In this document: positions 45,342 through 55,404 of the stretch, piece by piece
Position numbering within the stretch: the stretch's first letter is position 1
Layout of the letters: each line of letters starts with the position of its first letter
Assembly: GCF_900155885.1 (NCBI RefSeq)
Contig: NZ_FTMB01000001.1
Location: 558,001 to 622,000 of the forward strand
DNA from: Rhizobium sp. RU20A
Lineage (GTDB): Bacteria; Pseudomonadota; Alphaproteobacteria; Rhizobiales; Rhizobiaceae
Direction of reading: 5' to 3'
DNA length: 64,000 nt
Translations under genes and position numbers: made by a program
The notes under the pieces: generated by a model
Database searches by the model: none
Told to the model about the DNA's origin: nothing
The model's input: the letters and a program-made list of their open reading frames with translations, nothing else

Positions 45342-46149
45342 AGCGGCAGGCGAGGGCGCACGCCCCATTCTCGTCTTCGACAGCGGCATCGGCGGTCTCA
45401 CCGTGCTGCGCGAGGCACGCGTGCTTATCCCGGAACGTCGTTTCATCTATGTGGCCGACGACGCGGCCTTTCCCTACGGCCCCTGGAGCGAGCCGGCCCT
45501 GTCGGCCCATGTGCTTGATCTCTTCGGCGCGCTGCTGACGCGCTTCGAGCCCGAAATTACCGTCATCGCCTGCAACACGGCCTTCACGCTGGTCGGAACG
45601 CAACTGCGCGCCGCCTTTCCCGCCATGCCCTTCGTCGGCACAGTCCCCGCCATCAAGCCCGCTGCCGAACGCAGCCGATCCGGTCTCGTGACGGTGCTGG
45701 CGACGCCCGGCACGGTGAAGCGGGCCTATACGCGTGATCTCATCCAGTCCTTCGCCACGCAATGCGAGGTGAACCTCGTCGGCTCGCCACAACTCGCGCG
45801 GCTCTCGGAGGCCTATATTCGCGGCGAAAGCGTTTCAGACGACGCGGTGATGGCGGAAATCGCGCCCTGCTTTGTCGAGAAGAATGGCCGCAAGACCGAT
45901 ATCGTCGTGCTCGCCTGCACCCATTATCCCTTGATGGCCAATGTCTTCCGCCGCCTCGCGCCCTGGCCGGTCGACTGGTTGGACCCCGCCGAAGCCATCG
46001 CCCGGCAGGCCCGGCGCCTCACGCCCGCGCTTCCCGATGCCGCTGAACCATCCGGCGAGGACATCGCCGTCTTCACCTCCGGCAGGCCGGATTTCGCCAC
46101 CCGCCGCCTGATGCAGGGCTTTGGTCTGAAGACTATCTCGGGAGGCTGA
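45334..46149 (+). CDS. murI: glutamate racemase
   Basis: A 271-residue enzyme that makes D-glutamate for peptidoglycan. The N-terminal [15 protein letters not shown], the first catalytic Cys in [10 protein letters not shown] and the second in [10 protein letters not shown] are all present. The start overlaps the trmJ stop, so translation is likely coupled. Confidence 0.95.
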   Translation: MAEAAGEGARPILVFDSGIGGLTVLREARVLIPERRFIYVADDAAFPYGPWSEPALSAHVLDLFGALLTRFEPEITVIACNTAFTLVGTQLRAAFPAMPFVGTVPAIKPAAERSRSGLVTVLATPGTVKRAYTRDLIQSFATQCEVNLVGSPQLARLSEAYIRGESVSDDAVMAEIAPCFVEKNGRKTDIVVLACTHYPLMANVFRRLAPWPVDWLDPAEAIARQARRLTPALPDAAEPSGEDIAVFTSGRPDFATRRLMQGFGLKTISGG

Positions 46150-46273
46150 GGGCGAGAAGCCTGTGGGTTGTGGCTGAAACGCGCTCGGATAGAGCGGCTC
46201 GATCGTGCTAGGGCTCTCCGTCGCCCGGAAGCGGACCGGGCGAATCATCTTTCGACAAATGACGAGGACAGCG

Positions 46274-47776
46274 ATGAAGGTCGGCATCGACATGGGCCAG
46301 ACGTCCGACGGGGCAGCGGCCAAGCTCGATATCGAGGAGCTGCTTGCCACGCGTCTTCTGGTGCAGGGCAATTCGGGCTCGGGAAAGTCGCATCTGCTGC
46401 GCCGCCTTCTCGAGCAATCCGCCCCTTGGGTCCAGCAGGTCGTCATCGACCCGGAGGGCGACTTCGTCACGCTCTCCGACAAGTTCGGCCATGTGGTGGT
46501 TGAAGGGGAACGCAGCGAGGCCGAACTGATCGGCATCGCCACCCGCATCCGCCAGCACCGCGCCTCCTGCGTGCTCTCGCTGGAAGGCCTCGATATCGAC
46601 GACCAGATGCGCAATGCCGGCATCTTTCTCAACGCCCTCTTCGATGCAGACCGTGAATTCTGGTATCCGGTGCTCGTCGTCGTGGACGAAGCGCAGCTCT
46701 TTGCGCCCTCCGTCGGCGGCGACGTCTCGGAAGAGGCGCGCAAACTCTCGCTTGGCGCCATGACAAACCTCATGTGCCGCGGCCGTAAACGCGGCCTTGC
46801 CGGCGTCATCGCCACCCAGCGCCTCGCCAAGCTCGCCAAGAACGTTGCGGCCGAAGCGTCCAACTTCCTGATGGGGCGCACCTTTCTCGACATCGATATG
46901 ATGCGTGCCGCCGACCTGCTCGGCATGGACCGCCGTACGGCCGAAATGTTTCGGGATCTGAAGCGCGGCTCCTTCGTGGCGCTCGGGCCCGCGCTCTCGC
47001 GCCGCCCGCTGCCGGTCACGATCGGAACCGTCGAGACCTCCGCGCGCTCCACCAGCCCGAAACTGATGCCGCTGCCGGAAGCGGGCCGCGATCTCGAAGA
47101 CATCATCTTCACGCCGGACCCGGAAGAGTTGCTGCGCCCGCTGCCGCGCCGTGTCACGGCCGCGCCCCGTCCGGCCACCGACATTCTCGCCGAACTCTCC
47201 AAGGCGCCGCCGCCGATGCCCGCCGTCGAGTCAAGGCCGGCCGTCACCGAGATGGACGAGGGGGAGCGCGAAGCAATCCTCGACAGCCTGATCGCGGAAA
47301 TCCTGGACAACCCGCAATCGGCCTACCGTCCCGATTCCGAACTCTTCCAGGACTTCCTCGTGCGCTGCCGCATCCGCCGCGTGCCGGGCGTCGCACCGAC
47401 GCTTTCAGCCTTCCGCCGCAAGATGGCGATCGCCCGCTCCGGCGTCGATGCCGGGACGGCAGCCGGCGAAGGCTGGGCCAAGGCGCTCGATCTGTCGCGC
47501 GGCGTCTCGGAAGATCTGCAGGGCGTCTTCCTGCTCGTCGCGCAAGCCGCTCTGCGCGCCCTGCCATGCCCGTCCGACCTCATGCTTGCCCGCGCCTACG
47601 GCACCCATTCGGCCCGCCGCGCCCGCCGTCTCCTCGGCTATTTCGAGGAACGCGGCCTCATCGTCGTCCACGCCGATCTCGCCGGCCGCCGCATCGTCGC
47701 CTTCCCCGACCTCGGCACGGAAACGGCACCGGGTGACGCGAATGCGGGCGAAGACCTTCGGGCGGCGGCGGAGTAG
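46274..47776 (+). CDS. HerA-like (DUF87) ATPase
   Basis: A 500-residue ATPase. The Walker A motif is VQGNSGSGKSHLLRRLL near the N-terminus and the Walker B VLVVVDEAQLFAP. The segment GRKRGLAGVIATQRLAKL matches HerA/FtsK-type motor domains. HerA-like proteins act in DNA end processing; those at this conserved rhizobial locus are uncharacterised. GAGGA six bases before the ATG supports the start over 46205. The C-terminal third is unrecognised. Confidence 0.85.
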   Translation: MKVGIDMGQTSDGAAAKLDIEELLATRLLVQGNSGSGKSHLLRRLLEQSAPWVQQVVIDPEGDFVTLSDKFGHVVVEGERSEAELIGIATRIRQHRASCVLSLEGLDIDDQMRNAGIFLNALFDADREFWYPVLVVVDEAQLFAPSVGGDVSEEARKLSLGAMTNLMCRGRKRGLAGVIATQRLAKLAKNVAAEASNFLMGRTFLDIDMMRAADLLGMDRRTAEMFRDLKRGSFVALGPALSRRPLPVTIGTVETSARSTSPKLMPLPEAGRDLEDIIFTPDPEELLRPLPRRVTAAPRPATDILAELSKAPPPMPAVESRPAVTEMDEGEREAILDSLIAEILDNPQSAYRPDSELFQDFLVRCRIRRVPGVAPTLSAFRRKMAIARSGVDAGTAAGEGWAKALDLSRGVSEDLQGVFLLVAQAALRALPCPSDLMLARAYGTHSARRARRLLGYFEERGLIVVHADLAGRRIVAFPDLGTETAPGDANAGEDLRAAAE

Positions 47777-47778
47777 GA

Positions 47779-48345
47779 TCAATTCATGTTTGGCGGAGGT
47801 GGAAACGGATTCGCTTCCGGAGGCTGATGCATGTAAGTTACGGGCAAAGCGCGTTTGCCAGAAAGTAATTCATTGAAGTAGACCATGTTTTGCTTTTGTG
47901 TCCCTTGCTCAGTTTCCCAACCAATTGGCCCGTATGACAATTTCTTCAAGTCATGTTTATCGAATTTCAAACCTAAGTCGTCTCCCATTTCTGCCAGCAA
48001 CTTGATAAGCAGGTCATCTCGTTGATCAAGAAAACGTTCGCTACCTTGTTCAGTAGTGGGCACGGGCGAAGACAAATGGTCCATGTAGGAACTAAACGCG
48101 GTCAGTACCTTCGGACGCCCGTAAAATTCAAGATCGATCAAATTAATAGCGCCCACGTGCTCCGGATCTAAGCGTAACCGCCTCGTACGCATTAAAGATC
48201 TAAATATCCCGATTCTCCGGTTGTAGTCGTCAGAACGTGACTGTCTAAACCTGTCGACGCCAACAGCAAGAATTGGGCCGACAACGATCGCAATCAAATT
48301 TATTAAGTCCATCCAACGCATTTCACTCAAAAAAGTTGCTTGCAT
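47779..48345 (-). CDS. hypothetical membrane-anchored protein (DUF6680-like)
   Basis: A 188-residue protein with one N-terminal membrane segment (MDLINLIAIVVGPILAVGV) and a soluble part with the DDYNRRIGIFRSLMRTRR pattern. It has a Pro-rich tail. Its base composition is visibly more AT-rich than the core genes around it. It overlaps the gene at 48345 by one base (TAATG). The pair is a likely insertion into a conserved locus, and a cargo or defence role is possible. Confidence 0.6.
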   Translation of the reverse strand: MQATFLSEMRWMDLINLIAIVVGPILAVGVDRFRQSRSDDYNRRIGIFRSLMRTRRLRLDPEHVGAINLIDLEFYGRPKVLTAFSSYMDHLSSPVPTTEQGSERFLDQRDDLLIKLLAEMGDDLGLKFDKHDLKKLSYGPIGWETEQGTQKQNMVYFNELLSGKRALPVTYMHQPPEANPFPPPPNMN

Positions 48346-48701
48346 TACATGCCTCGAATTTTTTCGAATTTGGCGTTAATCGGCCCTATCGGCGTTTCCA
48401 ATCTATGGACCTGATTGGAATGTATAAAGCATGGCAGGCTTAGTTTGATGGGAATCATATCGTTGGTAGTATCCGAAGACGCTCCCGTAATAAGCGCGCC
48501 CCCCTTCTTCATTGTGAATTTGACATCCGCCAAAATTGTAGAGCCATCACCTGACAGACTAAATTCCCCATCGTAGCATCCACCTCCTGCGTCGGCGCCC
48601 ACTATTCGTCCGTTGCTGAACACGAATATCCCCACCGACTGTCCTGCAATTCCAGTTAGATAGGCCGTATAAAAGCCCTCAAAGACTTTGTCAGATGTCA
48701 T
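48345..48701 (-). CDS. GrlR-like small beta-barrel protein
   Basis: A 118-residue protein. The N-terminal half (FEGFYTAYLTGIAGQSVGIF, then NGRIVGADAGGGCYDGEFSL) resembles the GrlR beta-barrel family, named for a secretion regulator but widespread and mostly uncharacterised. The gene is AT-rich and is paired with the membrane-anchored protein at 47779. GGGGAGC before the ATG at 48701 supports the start. Confidence 0.55.
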   Translation of the reverse strand: MTSDKVFEGFYTAYLTGIAGQSVGIFVFSNGRIVGADAGGGCYDGEFSLSGDGSTILADVKFTMKKGGALITGASSDTTNDMIPIKLSLPCFIHSNQVHRLETPIGPINAKFEKIRGM

Positions 48702-48871
48702 AATCAATGCTCCCCGATGCGTCGGATATTACCAATAATTACTGGATTTTTGATCGCGCGTTTTATCTTTTAAACAAGAATCTACTTGAAATTGGAAGAG
48801 GGTTCTCGTTTTGTTTGATTTGGCTTATAGTCGTTGACAATTCCATGACGCTCCCCTAAAGACCCCGCGAG

Positions 48872-48893
48872 CACCGGGTGGTAACGCCCGGTG
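48872..48893 (+). promoter_or_regulatory. hairpin at the start of the rpsD leader
   Basis: CACCGGG/CCCGGTG stem, then TTTT. A TTGACA box lies 33 bases upstream, so the hairpin falls near the likely transcription start. It could be the first part of the rpsD leader or a terminator of a lost upstream unit. Confidence 0.55.
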
Positions 48894-48992
48894 TTTTCAT
48901 TGACATGTCCCGTGGCTTCTCCGGTGCTTTCCGTGAGAAACCTGTCAGAGCCGCCTCAAGGCGGATTTCAGAGGAGGGCGTGTTTCCTCGAT

Positions 48993-49012
48993 CCGGCCTG
49001 GCAACAGGCCGG
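48993..49012 (+). promoter_or_regulatory. GNRA-capped hairpin in the rpsD leader
   Basis: An 8-bp perfect stem (CCGGCCTG/CAGGCCGG) closed by a GCAA tetraloop, 25 bases before the rpsD start codon. A smaller hairpin (CCGCC-TCAA-GGCGG, 48951-48964) precedes it. Such leaders often allow a ribosomal protein to regulate its own synthesis. Confidence 0.55.
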
Positions 49013-49036
49013 TGGAACCTGTTGAAAGGAAATACG

Positions 49037-49654
49037 ATGAGCAAGCGCGAATCGTCCAAGTACAAAATTGACCGCCGCATGGGCGAAAACATCTGGGGCC
49101 GTCCGAAGTCCCCGGTCAACCGCCGCGAATACGGCCCGGGCCAGCACGGCCAGCGCCGCAAGTCCAAGCTTTCCGACTTCGGCGTGCAGCTGCGCGCCAA
49201 GCAGAAGCTGAAGGGCTACTACGGCGACATCCGCGAGAAGCAGTTCCGCGCCATCTATGAAGAAGCCAACCGCCGCAAGGGTGACACGGGCGAAAACCTG
49301 ATCGGCCTGCTGGAATCGCGCCTCGACGCCATCGTCTACCGCGCCAAGTTCGTGCCGACCGTCTGGGCTGCCCGTCAGTTCGTCAACCACGGCCACGTCA
49401 CGGTGAACGGCGTTCGCGTCAACATCGGTTCCTACCGTTGCGCCGCTGGCGATGTCATCGAAGTCCGCCAGAAGTCCAAGCAGCTCGTCACGGTTCTCGA
49501 AGCCGTCCAGCTGACCGAGCGTGACGTTCCCGATTACATCGACGTCGATCACAACAAGATGGTCGCCACCTATGTGCGCGTTCCGACCCTGTCGGACGTT
49601 CCGTACCCGGTCATCATGGAACCGAACCTGGTCGTCGAATTCTATTCGCGTTGA
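49037..49654 (+). CDS. rpsD: 30S ribosomal protein S4
   Basis: A 205-residue protein that binds 16S rRNA and starts small-subunit assembly. It begins [20 protein letters not shown] and contains [20 protein letters not shown] with the S4 RNA-binding domain following. AAAGGA lies before the ATG. The gene stands alone, as in other rhizobia, and ends at a strong terminator. Confidence 0.97.
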   Translation: MSKRESSKYKIDRRMGENIWGRPKSPVNRREYGPGQHGQRRKSKLSDFGVQLRAKQKLKGYYGDIREKQFRAIYEEANRRKGDTGENLIGLLESRLDAIVYRAKFVPTVWAARQFVNHGHVTVNGVRVNIGSYRCAAGDVIEVRQKSKQLVTVLEAVQLTERDVPDYIDVDHNKMVATYVRVPTLSDVPYPVIMEPNLVVEFYSR

Positions 49655-49680
49655 TCGGTTCGATCCTTGCAAAATTCGGA

Positions 49681-49706
49681 AAAGCCGCCCAGAAACGGGC
49701 GGCTTT
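49681..49706 (+). terminator. rpsD terminator
   Basis: AAAGCCGCCC/GGGCGGCTTT with a 6-base loop and a T run, 26 bases after the rpsD stop. Confidence 0.9.
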
Positions 49707-49774
49707 TTCATTTTCGGCAGGGGAGGATGCCGGAACGCGCCAAAGGCTGGCGCGCGCTCTGACGGGGACCGGGA

Positions 49775-50725
49775 ATGAACGATAAACAGGCGACGTCGAT
49801 CGATCTCGCGGCCATCGTGGCCGGGATCTACGAGGACATGAAGCCGCGGATCGGTGAGGGCAAGGTGGCGGACTACATCCCGCAACTGGCGCGCGTCGAT
49901 CCCAAACAATTCGGCCTTGCCGTGGTAACGGTCGATGGCACCGTCCACAGCGCCGGCGATGCAGCCGTTCCCTTTTCCATCCAGAGCATTTCCAAGGCCT
50001 TCACGTTGACGCTGGCGCTTGGCAAGCACGGCGAATCGATCTGGCGGCGCGTCGGCCGCGAGCCCTCCGGCTCGGCCTTCAACTCCATCGTCCAGCTCGA
50101 GGCGGAGCAGGGCAAGCCGCGCAACCCCTTCATCAATGCCGGCGCCATCGCCATTACCGATCTCATCCTTGCCGGCCACACGCCGAAGGAGCTGATCGGT
50201 GAAATCCTGCGCTTCCTGCGCTATCTCGCCAATGACGACGAGATCGTCATCGACCGCGATGTGGCGCAGTCGGAAGCCGCGACCGGTTTTCGAAACGTCG
50301 CGCTTGCCAATTTCATGCGGTCCTTCGGCAAGCTCGATCATCCGGCTGAGCATGTTCTCGGCGCCTATTTCCACCAGTGCGCCATCGCCATGAGCTGCAT
50401 CCAGCTCGCCCGCGCCGGCCTGTTCCTCGCCAATGGCGGTACGAGCCCGCTCACGGGACATTCGGTGGTCTCGCGCCAGCGCGCCAAGCGCATCAACGCG
50501 TTGATGCTGACCTGCGGGCACTATGATGGCTCCGGCGATTTCGCCTATCACGTCGGCCTGCCCGGCAAGAGCGGCGTCGGTGGCGGCATTCTCGCGGTCG
50601 CGCCCGGCAAGGCCTCGATCGCCGTCTGGTCGCCGGGCCTCAATGAAAACGGCAATTCGCTGCTCGGATCGCTGGCGCTCGAAAAGCTCGCCAACCGCAC
50701 CGGATGGTCGGTCTTTGCCGGTTGA
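49775..50725 (+). CDS. glsA: glutaminase
   Basis: A 316-residue serine-dependent beta-lactamase-like enzyme that turns glutamine into glutamate and ammonia. The catalytic Ser-Lys lies in [23 protein letters not shown] and the C-terminal [14 protein letters not shown] are family marks. The length is normal. It follows the rpsD terminator. Confidence 0.95.
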   Translation: MNDKQATSIDLAAIVAGIYEDMKPRIGEGKVADYIPQLARVDPKQFGLAVVTVDGTVHSAGDAAVPFSIQSISKAFTLTLALGKHGESIWRRVGREPSGSAFNSIVQLEAEQGKPRNPFINAGAIAITDLILAGHTPKELIGEILRFLRYLANDDEIVIDRDVAQSEAATGFRNVALANFMRSFGKLDHPAEHVLGAYFHQCAIAMSCIQLARAGLFLANGGTSPLTGHSVVSRQRAKRINALMLTCGHYDGSGDFAYHVGLPGKSGVGGGILAVAPGKASIAVWSPGLNENGNSLLGSLALEKLANRTGWSVFAG

Positions 50726-50848
50726 TCATCCGCCGTCGGCCGTCAAACGCCTGACATTCGACATTTGTACTTGATCTTTGCCAGAGGGGCGGGCAAGTCC
50801 TGAGCGCTCCTCTTTTGCAGGACCAGCGGCGCCGAGCCGAGGGATGCC

Positions 50849-51730
50849 ATGATGGATATCACGACCCACACTGACGCCACCGAGCCGGTGGAAAGCCCTG
50901 GCGACGACATCGCCGGCGGCCCCGCCATCTTCACCGGCATGCCCTCCTCCGTCTCCTTCAACAAGCTGCGCAAGCGGCTGCTGCGCCAGACCCGTCAGGC
51001 GATCGAGGATTTCGGCATGCTCAACGGCACGAAGCGCTGGCTGGTCGGCGTCTCCGGTGGCAAGGACAGCTATTCGTTGCTCGCGATCCTCCTCGATCTG
51101 CAATGGCGCGGCCTGCTGCCGGTGGAACTCGTCGCCTGCAATCTCGATCAGGGGCAGCCAAATTTCCCCAAGCACGTGCTGCCGGAGTACCTCACGTCGA
51201 TCGGCATCAAGCACCGTATCGAGTATCGCGACACCTACTCCATCGTGAAGGAAAAGGTGCCGGAGGGCGCGACCTATTGCGCGCTCTGTTCGCGCCTGCG
51301 TCGTGGCAACCTCTATCGCGTCGCCCGCGAGGAGGGCTGCGATGCGCTGGTGCTCGGCCATCACCGCGAGGACATCCTCGAAACCTTCTTCATGAACTTC
51401 TTCCACGGCGGGCGGCTGGCGGCCATGCCGGCCAAGCTCCTCAATGACGAGGGTGACCTGACGCTGCTGCGCCCGCTGGCCTATGCGGCGGAAGACGATC
51501 TGGCAAAATTCGCTGGTGCCATGCAGTTCCCCATCATCCCCTGCGATCTCTGCGGCTCGCAGGATGGGTTGGAACGCAATGCGATGAAGGCGATGCTGGC
51601 CGATATCGAGCGCCGCATGCCCGGCCGCAAGGATACGATGCTGCGGGCGCTCGGCCACGCCAATCCCTCGCATCTGCTGGACCCCAGGCTTTTCGACTTC
51701 AAGGCCCTCACACCGGAGACCCGTTCATGA
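50849..51730 (+). CDS. ttcA: tRNA 2-thiocytidine-32 synthetase
   Basis: A 293-residue PP-loop ATPase ([10 protein letters not shown]) with an Fe-S cluster site: two CxxC pairs, [10 protein letters not shown] and CDLCGSQ. It thiolates C32 of tRNA. The next gene starts in its stop (ATGA). An ATG three bases downstream is equally possible as start. Confidence 0.93.
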   Translation: MMDITTHTDATEPVESPGDDIAGGPAIFTGMPSSVSFNKLRKRLLRQTRQAIEDFGMLNGTKRWLVGVSGGKDSYSLLAILLDLQWRGLLPVELVACNLDQGQPNFPKHVLPEYLTSIGIKHRIEYRDTYSIVKEKVPEGATYCALCSRLRRGNLYRVAREEGCDALVLGHHREDILETFFMNFFHGGRLAAMPAKLLNDEGDLTLLRPLAYAAEDDLAKFAGAMQFPIIPCDLCGSQDGLERNAMKAMLADIERRMPGRKDTMLRALGHANPSHLLDPRLFDFKALTPETRS

Positions 51731-52551
51731 CCGCGTCCATCGACATTGCCGACCTCGCCAATATCCTCCAGGAGGCGGCGGTGAAGGAAATCCTGCCGCG
51801 CTTCCGCAATCTGGGCGACGGTGACGTGCGCGAAAAGAGCGAGGCCATCGACCTCGTCACGGAAGCCGACGAGGCGGCCGAGCGGCTCATCAAGGCCCGC
51901 GTCGCCGAGATTGCGCCGACCGCACTCTTCATCGGAGAGGAAAGCGTCGCCGCCGAACCGGCGCTGCTCGACACGCTTGAAGGCGCGGAACTGGCCGTCG
52001 TCGTCGATCCCATCGACGGCACCTTCAATTTCGCGGCCGGCATTCCGGCCTATGGCGTCATGGCAAGCGTCGTGGTGAAAGGTGAGGTGACCGCCGGCAT
52101 CATCTACGACCCCATGGGCAATGACTGGGTGATCGCCGAGCGCGGCGCGGGCGCCTGGCTCTGCAAGGCGGATGGCTCGCAGACCAAGCTTGCGGTCGCA
52201 GCACCGGTTGACCTCGGCGACATGGTCGGCTGCGCGTCCACGAGCTTTGCCAAGCAGGAAGAACGCGTCGGCCTGATGACCAACCTCGCCAAGGTTCGCA
52301 TTGCCGCCAGCTACCGCAATGCGGCCCATGAATACCGCACCATGGCCGGCGGCTATTTCCATTACCTCATGTACCAGAAGCTGATGCCCTGGGATCACCT
52401 CGTCGGTGCCATCATCTGCGAGGAAGCTGGCGCCCATGTCGCGCGCCTCGACGGCTCCGCCTATCGCCCGGGCCATGTCGACGGCGGCCTGCTGGTGGCG
52501 GTGGACAAGCCGAGCTGGGACCTGCTGCGCCGCGAAGTCTTCACCTTCTGA
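51727..52551 (+). CDS. inositol monophosphatase-family protein
   Basis: A 274-residue metal-dependent phosphatase. The motifs [15 protein letters not shown] and [11 protein letters not shown] are those of the IMPase superfamily, in which the Asp and Glu bind Mg. Substrates vary (inositol phosphate, histidinol phosphate, PAP), so none is assigned. It is translationally coupled to ttcA by ATGA. A bidirectional terminator follows. Confidence 0.88.
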   Translation: MTASIDIADLANILQEAAVKEILPRFRNLGDGDVREKSEAIDLVTEADEAAERLIKARVAEIAPTALFIGEESVAAEPALLDTLEGAELAVVVDPIDGTFNFAAGIPAYGVMASVVVKGEVTAGIIYDPMGNDWVIAERGAGAWLCKADGSQTKLAVAAPVDLGDMVGCASTSFAKQEERVGLMTNLAKVRIAASYRNAAHEYRTMAGGYFHYLMYQKLMPWDHLVGAIICEEAGAHVARLDGSAYRPGHVDGGLLVAVDKPSWDLLRREVFTF

Positions 52552-52573
52552 GTCACTCTCTCCTGAAACTGAA

Positions 52574-52605
52574 AAGGCCCGGTCTGCGCAAGCAAACCGG
52601 GCCTT
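52574..52605. terminator. bidirectional terminator
   Basis: AAGGCCCGGT/ACCGGGCCTT stem between the convergent phosphatase and exporter genes, with A and T runs on the two sides. Confidence 0.8.
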
Positions 52606-52630
52606 GTGCATTTCGGAACAGCTTCGGCTG

Positions 52631-53878
52631 TCAGGCCGGCTTGTTCTGCGACTTGAACAGCTTTCCCTTCTCGGCGATCAGTACGAAGAAGAAGCCGATG
52701 ACCGAGACCGTGAAGAAGCCGATGACCATCGGCAGCGCCGTGCCGTTGAAGGCCTGGCCGATCACCGCGCCGATCACCGTGCCGCCGGCGGTGCCCATGA
52801 AGCCGAGGACGGAGGAGGCCGTGCCGGCGACATGGCCGAGTGGCTCCATGGCGAGCGAGTTGAAGTTGGAGCCGATCCAACCGAACTGGAACATCGCGAT
52901 GGCGAAAAGGCCGAGGAAGAGCGGGAAGGGCAGGTGACCCGCCCACAGGATCTCCAGCACCAGCCACAATGCGTTGACGGCAAGGAAACCGATCAGCGCG
53001 CCGTGCGAGAGAACCCGCATGCCGTAGCGACCGACGAGCCGCGCATTGATGAAGGAGGCTGACGACATGAAGGCCGCCACCGCCGCGAAGGCGACCGGGA
53101 ACCAGGCGCCGAGCTCATAGATGCCGACATAGATCTGCTGCGCCGAATTGATGAAGCCGAACAGCGCACCGAAGATGAAGGTGCTCGACAGCGTGTAGAA
53201 CAGCGCGATGCGGTTGGTCAGAACGATACGGAAACCATCGAGGATCGAGGCGACCGTGAAGGGACGGACATCCTCCGGCGCCAGCGTTTCCGGCAGGCGC
53301 AGGTAGAACCAGGTGACGATGACCATGGCGATCAGACCCATGAACACGAAGATCAGGTGCCAGTTGCCAAAGAGCATGATGATCTGCCCCGTGCCGGGCG
53401 CAAGGATGGGCACGATCATGAAGACCATCATGATCAGCGACATGACCTCGCCCATGGCGCGTCCGCCAAAGACGTCGCGCACGATGGAGATGGTGATGAC
53501 GCGCATCGCGGCCGAGCCGATACCCTGCACGAAACGCAGGATGAGAAGCGCGGTGAAGCTCGGCACGAGGAGCGCCATGAAGGCCGAGACGATGTAGATC
53601 GCGAAGCCGACGAACATCGGCGCGCGCCGGCCAAAACGGTCCGACAGGGGACCGTAGAAGAGTTGCGAGACCGCAAAGCCGATGAGATAGGCGGAAATCA
53701 CGTACTGGCTGTGATTCTCATCGACAACGCCAAGCGACCGGCCGATGTCCTGAAGACCCGGCAGCATGATGTCGATGGCCAGCGCATTCAGCGCCATCAG
53801 AAGCGCCATCAGGGCAATGAATTCGACCTTGCCCATGCCCTTCAGGCGGGCTTTGGCCTCGGGTGACAGATCCGTCAT
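52631..53878 (-). CDS. MFS drug exporter, Bcr/CflA type
   Basis: A 415-residue, 12-segment transporter. Motif A (FYGPLSDRFGRRAPM), LAIDIMLPGLQDI in the first segment and the RFVQGIGSAAM of the fourth are typical of the Bcr/CflA drug-proton antiporters. The substrate is unknown. It lies downstream of grxD, with a terminator between them. Confidence 0.88.
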   Translation of the reverse strand: MTDLSPEAKARLKGMGKVEFIALMALLMALNALAIDIMLPGLQDIGRSLGVVDENHSQYVISAYLIGFAVSQLFYGPLSDRFGRRAPMFVGFAIYIVSAFMALLVPSFTALLILRFVQGIGSAAMRVITISIVRDVFGGRAMGEVMSLIMMVFMIVPILAPGTGQIIMLFGNWHLIFVFMGLIAMVIVTWFYLRLPETLAPEDVRPFTVASILDGFRIVLTNRIALFYTLSSTFIFGALFGFINSAQQIYVGIYELGAWFPVAFAAVAAFMSSASFINARLVGRYGMRVLSHGALIGFLAVNALWLVLEILWAGHLPFPLFLGLFAIAMFQFGWIGSNFNSLAMEPLGHVAGTASSVLGFMGTAGGTVIGAVIGQAFNGTALPMVIGFFTVSVIGFFFVLIAEKGKLFKSQNKPA

Positions 53879-53931
53879 GAGAAAATCCGGTGTTCAGGCG
53901 ACCCAAACGGCGCGCCTGCAAGAAAAACGAA

Positions 53932-53965
53932 AAGGCCCACCAGCCGCAGGCTGCGGCTCGGGCTT
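53932..53965 (-). terminator. terminator after grxD
   Basis: On the minus strand the stem AAGCCC..GCCGCAG/CTGCGGC..GGGCCTT is followed by TTCGTTTTT, between the grxD stop and the exporter start. Confidence 0.7.
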
Positions 53966-54027
53966 ATGAGAATGTCCTAAGATGATCGGCCGCCGCGGGA
54001 GCGCACCGGCCCTATCGGATCAGGGGA

Positions 54028-54363
54028 TCAGGCAGCGCCCTTGACGGCGATGCCCTGTTCCTCGAGATGTTGTTGAAGCTCGCCGGCCTGGAACATCTCG
54101 CGTACGATATCGCAGCCGCCCAGGAACTCGCCCTTGACGTAAAGCTGCGGAATAGTCGGCCAGTTGGCGTAATCCTTGATGCCCTGGCGCAGGTCCATGT
54201 CGGCGAGCACGTTGATGCCCTTGTAGTCAACGCCGAGGTAATCGAGGATCTGGACGACCTGGCCGGAGAAACCACACTGCGGGAACTGCGGCGTGCCCTT
54301 CATGAAAAGCACGATGTCGTTGGTTTTGACTTCGTTGTCGATGAAATCGTGAATGCCGCTCAT
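54028..54363 (-). CDS. grxD: monothiol glutaredoxin
   Basis: A 111-residue CGFS-type glutaredoxin (PQCGFSGQVV, then WPTIPQLYVKGEFLGGCDIV). These carry and deliver Fe-S clusters and work with BolA proteins, whose gene lies 1 kb upstream in the same direction. Confidence 0.95.
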   Translation of the reverse strand: MSGIHDFIDNEVKTNDIVLFMKGTPQFPQCGFSGQVVQILDYLGVDYKGINVLADMDLRQGIKDYANWPTIPQLYVKGEFLGGCDIVREMFQAGELQQHLEEQGIAVKGAA

Positions 54364-54542
54364 ACCCGTCGTCCTCTTGCAAGCGGCTTCAAGGGCCGCT
54401 GATTTGGCTGTTGTGTCTATACGCTTCGCCGGTTCGAATCCGCCGGGAAAAGCGCCTTCTGCCTCTTAGATAGCAAGGGGACGGAAGGATGAAAAGACCT
54501 CGCCGAAACGTTCGGTTCGGTCGGCATGCTTTTCAGAACCTG

Positions 54543-55118
54543 CTACTGCGTCGCCTCGCAGCCGGTACGGCCGGTCTCAGTAGTCGCGAAAGTCCTGAGG
54601 TCGAGCGTCTTTTCGACGGTCAGCGCCGAGCCGAAGCCATTGGCCTGATGCTCGGCAAATTCCGGGCAAGTGGCGGCGCTGCCCACGCCGGTCCGCTCGC
54701 GATAGGTCAGGCTTGTTTCTCCGACATCGAAGCTGTTGGCGGGTACATCCAGAACCGTCTTGCCGTCGCGATCGAGGTCCACGACGACAAGGTCACCGTC
54801 CGGTCCCGTCGAGCGTGTCATGATCAGGAGATTGTCCTTCAGGGCCGAATACCACAGCGGGTCGCCAGGTTTGCCGACGATGAAACTCGCGCGTGCCGCA
54901 TCGAAACGGCAGGGCGTAAATTCACGCGACTTGCCGATGCGGAAGACAGCGAACCGCTCGCCCGGTGCCTCGGCATGTGCCTCGGCCACCACGACGTAGC
55001 GCGCATTGCGCGGGCAATCCTGCGCGGTTTCCTCCGCGCGTGCTGGATCGAACGCCGCTGCCGTCAGGCAAGCACCCGTCACGAAACCGGTGAACACGGC
55101 GGCAAGGCGATTGCGCAT
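54543..55118 (-). CDS. secreted protein of unknown function
   Basis: A 191-residue protein with signal peptide (MRNRLAAVFTGFVTGACLTA, ending DPARA) and four Cys in the mature part. No domain is recognised. GAGGAC six bases upstream supports the start. It stands between bolA and grxD. Confidence 0.65.
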   Translation of the reverse strand: MRNRLAAVFTGFVTGACLTAAAFDPARAEETAQDCPRNARYVVVAEAHAEAPGERFAVFRIGKSREFTPCRFDAARASFIVGKPGDPLWYSALKDNLLIMTRSTGPDGDLVVVDLDRDGKTVLDVPANSFDVGETSLTYRERTGVGSAATCPEFAEHQANGFGSALTVEKTLDLRTFATTETGRTGCEATQ

Positions 55119-55142
55119 GGGGAGTCCTCGGTGTCCGGCGCT

Positions 55143-55400
55143 TCAGCGCGTGCGCTGCTTGCTGCGGCTCGCTGCCGTACGCCGCCGGCTAACCTGCTTG
55201 CGCGCGCGCTTTGCCGGTGCTTTCTTCTTGATAAAGCGACCTGTCCGGGCCGAGCGCGCCGGTTCGCCATCTGCTGATCCAGCGGCTCGTGTCTTGCGGC
55301 GCTTGCGCTTCGTGGCTGTGGTCACGCCTGCCTTGTTGAGCAGTTCCTTCACCACTTTTTCGACAACGCCCGTGACCAACTCCTTCATCAGGTCGGCCAT
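55143..55400 (-). CDS. small very basic protein
   Basis: An 85-residue protein with a helical N-terminus (MADLMKELVTGVVEKVVKEL) and an Arg/Lys-rich tail like nucleic acid-binding histone-like proteins. It starts 4 bases after the bolA stop and is probably co-translated with it. The function is unknown. Confidence 0.6.
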   Translation of the reverse strand: MADLMKELVTGVVEKVVKELLNKAGVTTATKRKRRKTRAAGSADGEPARSARTGRFIKKKAPAKRARKQVSRRRTAASRSKQRTR

Positions 55401-55404
55401 GCGC

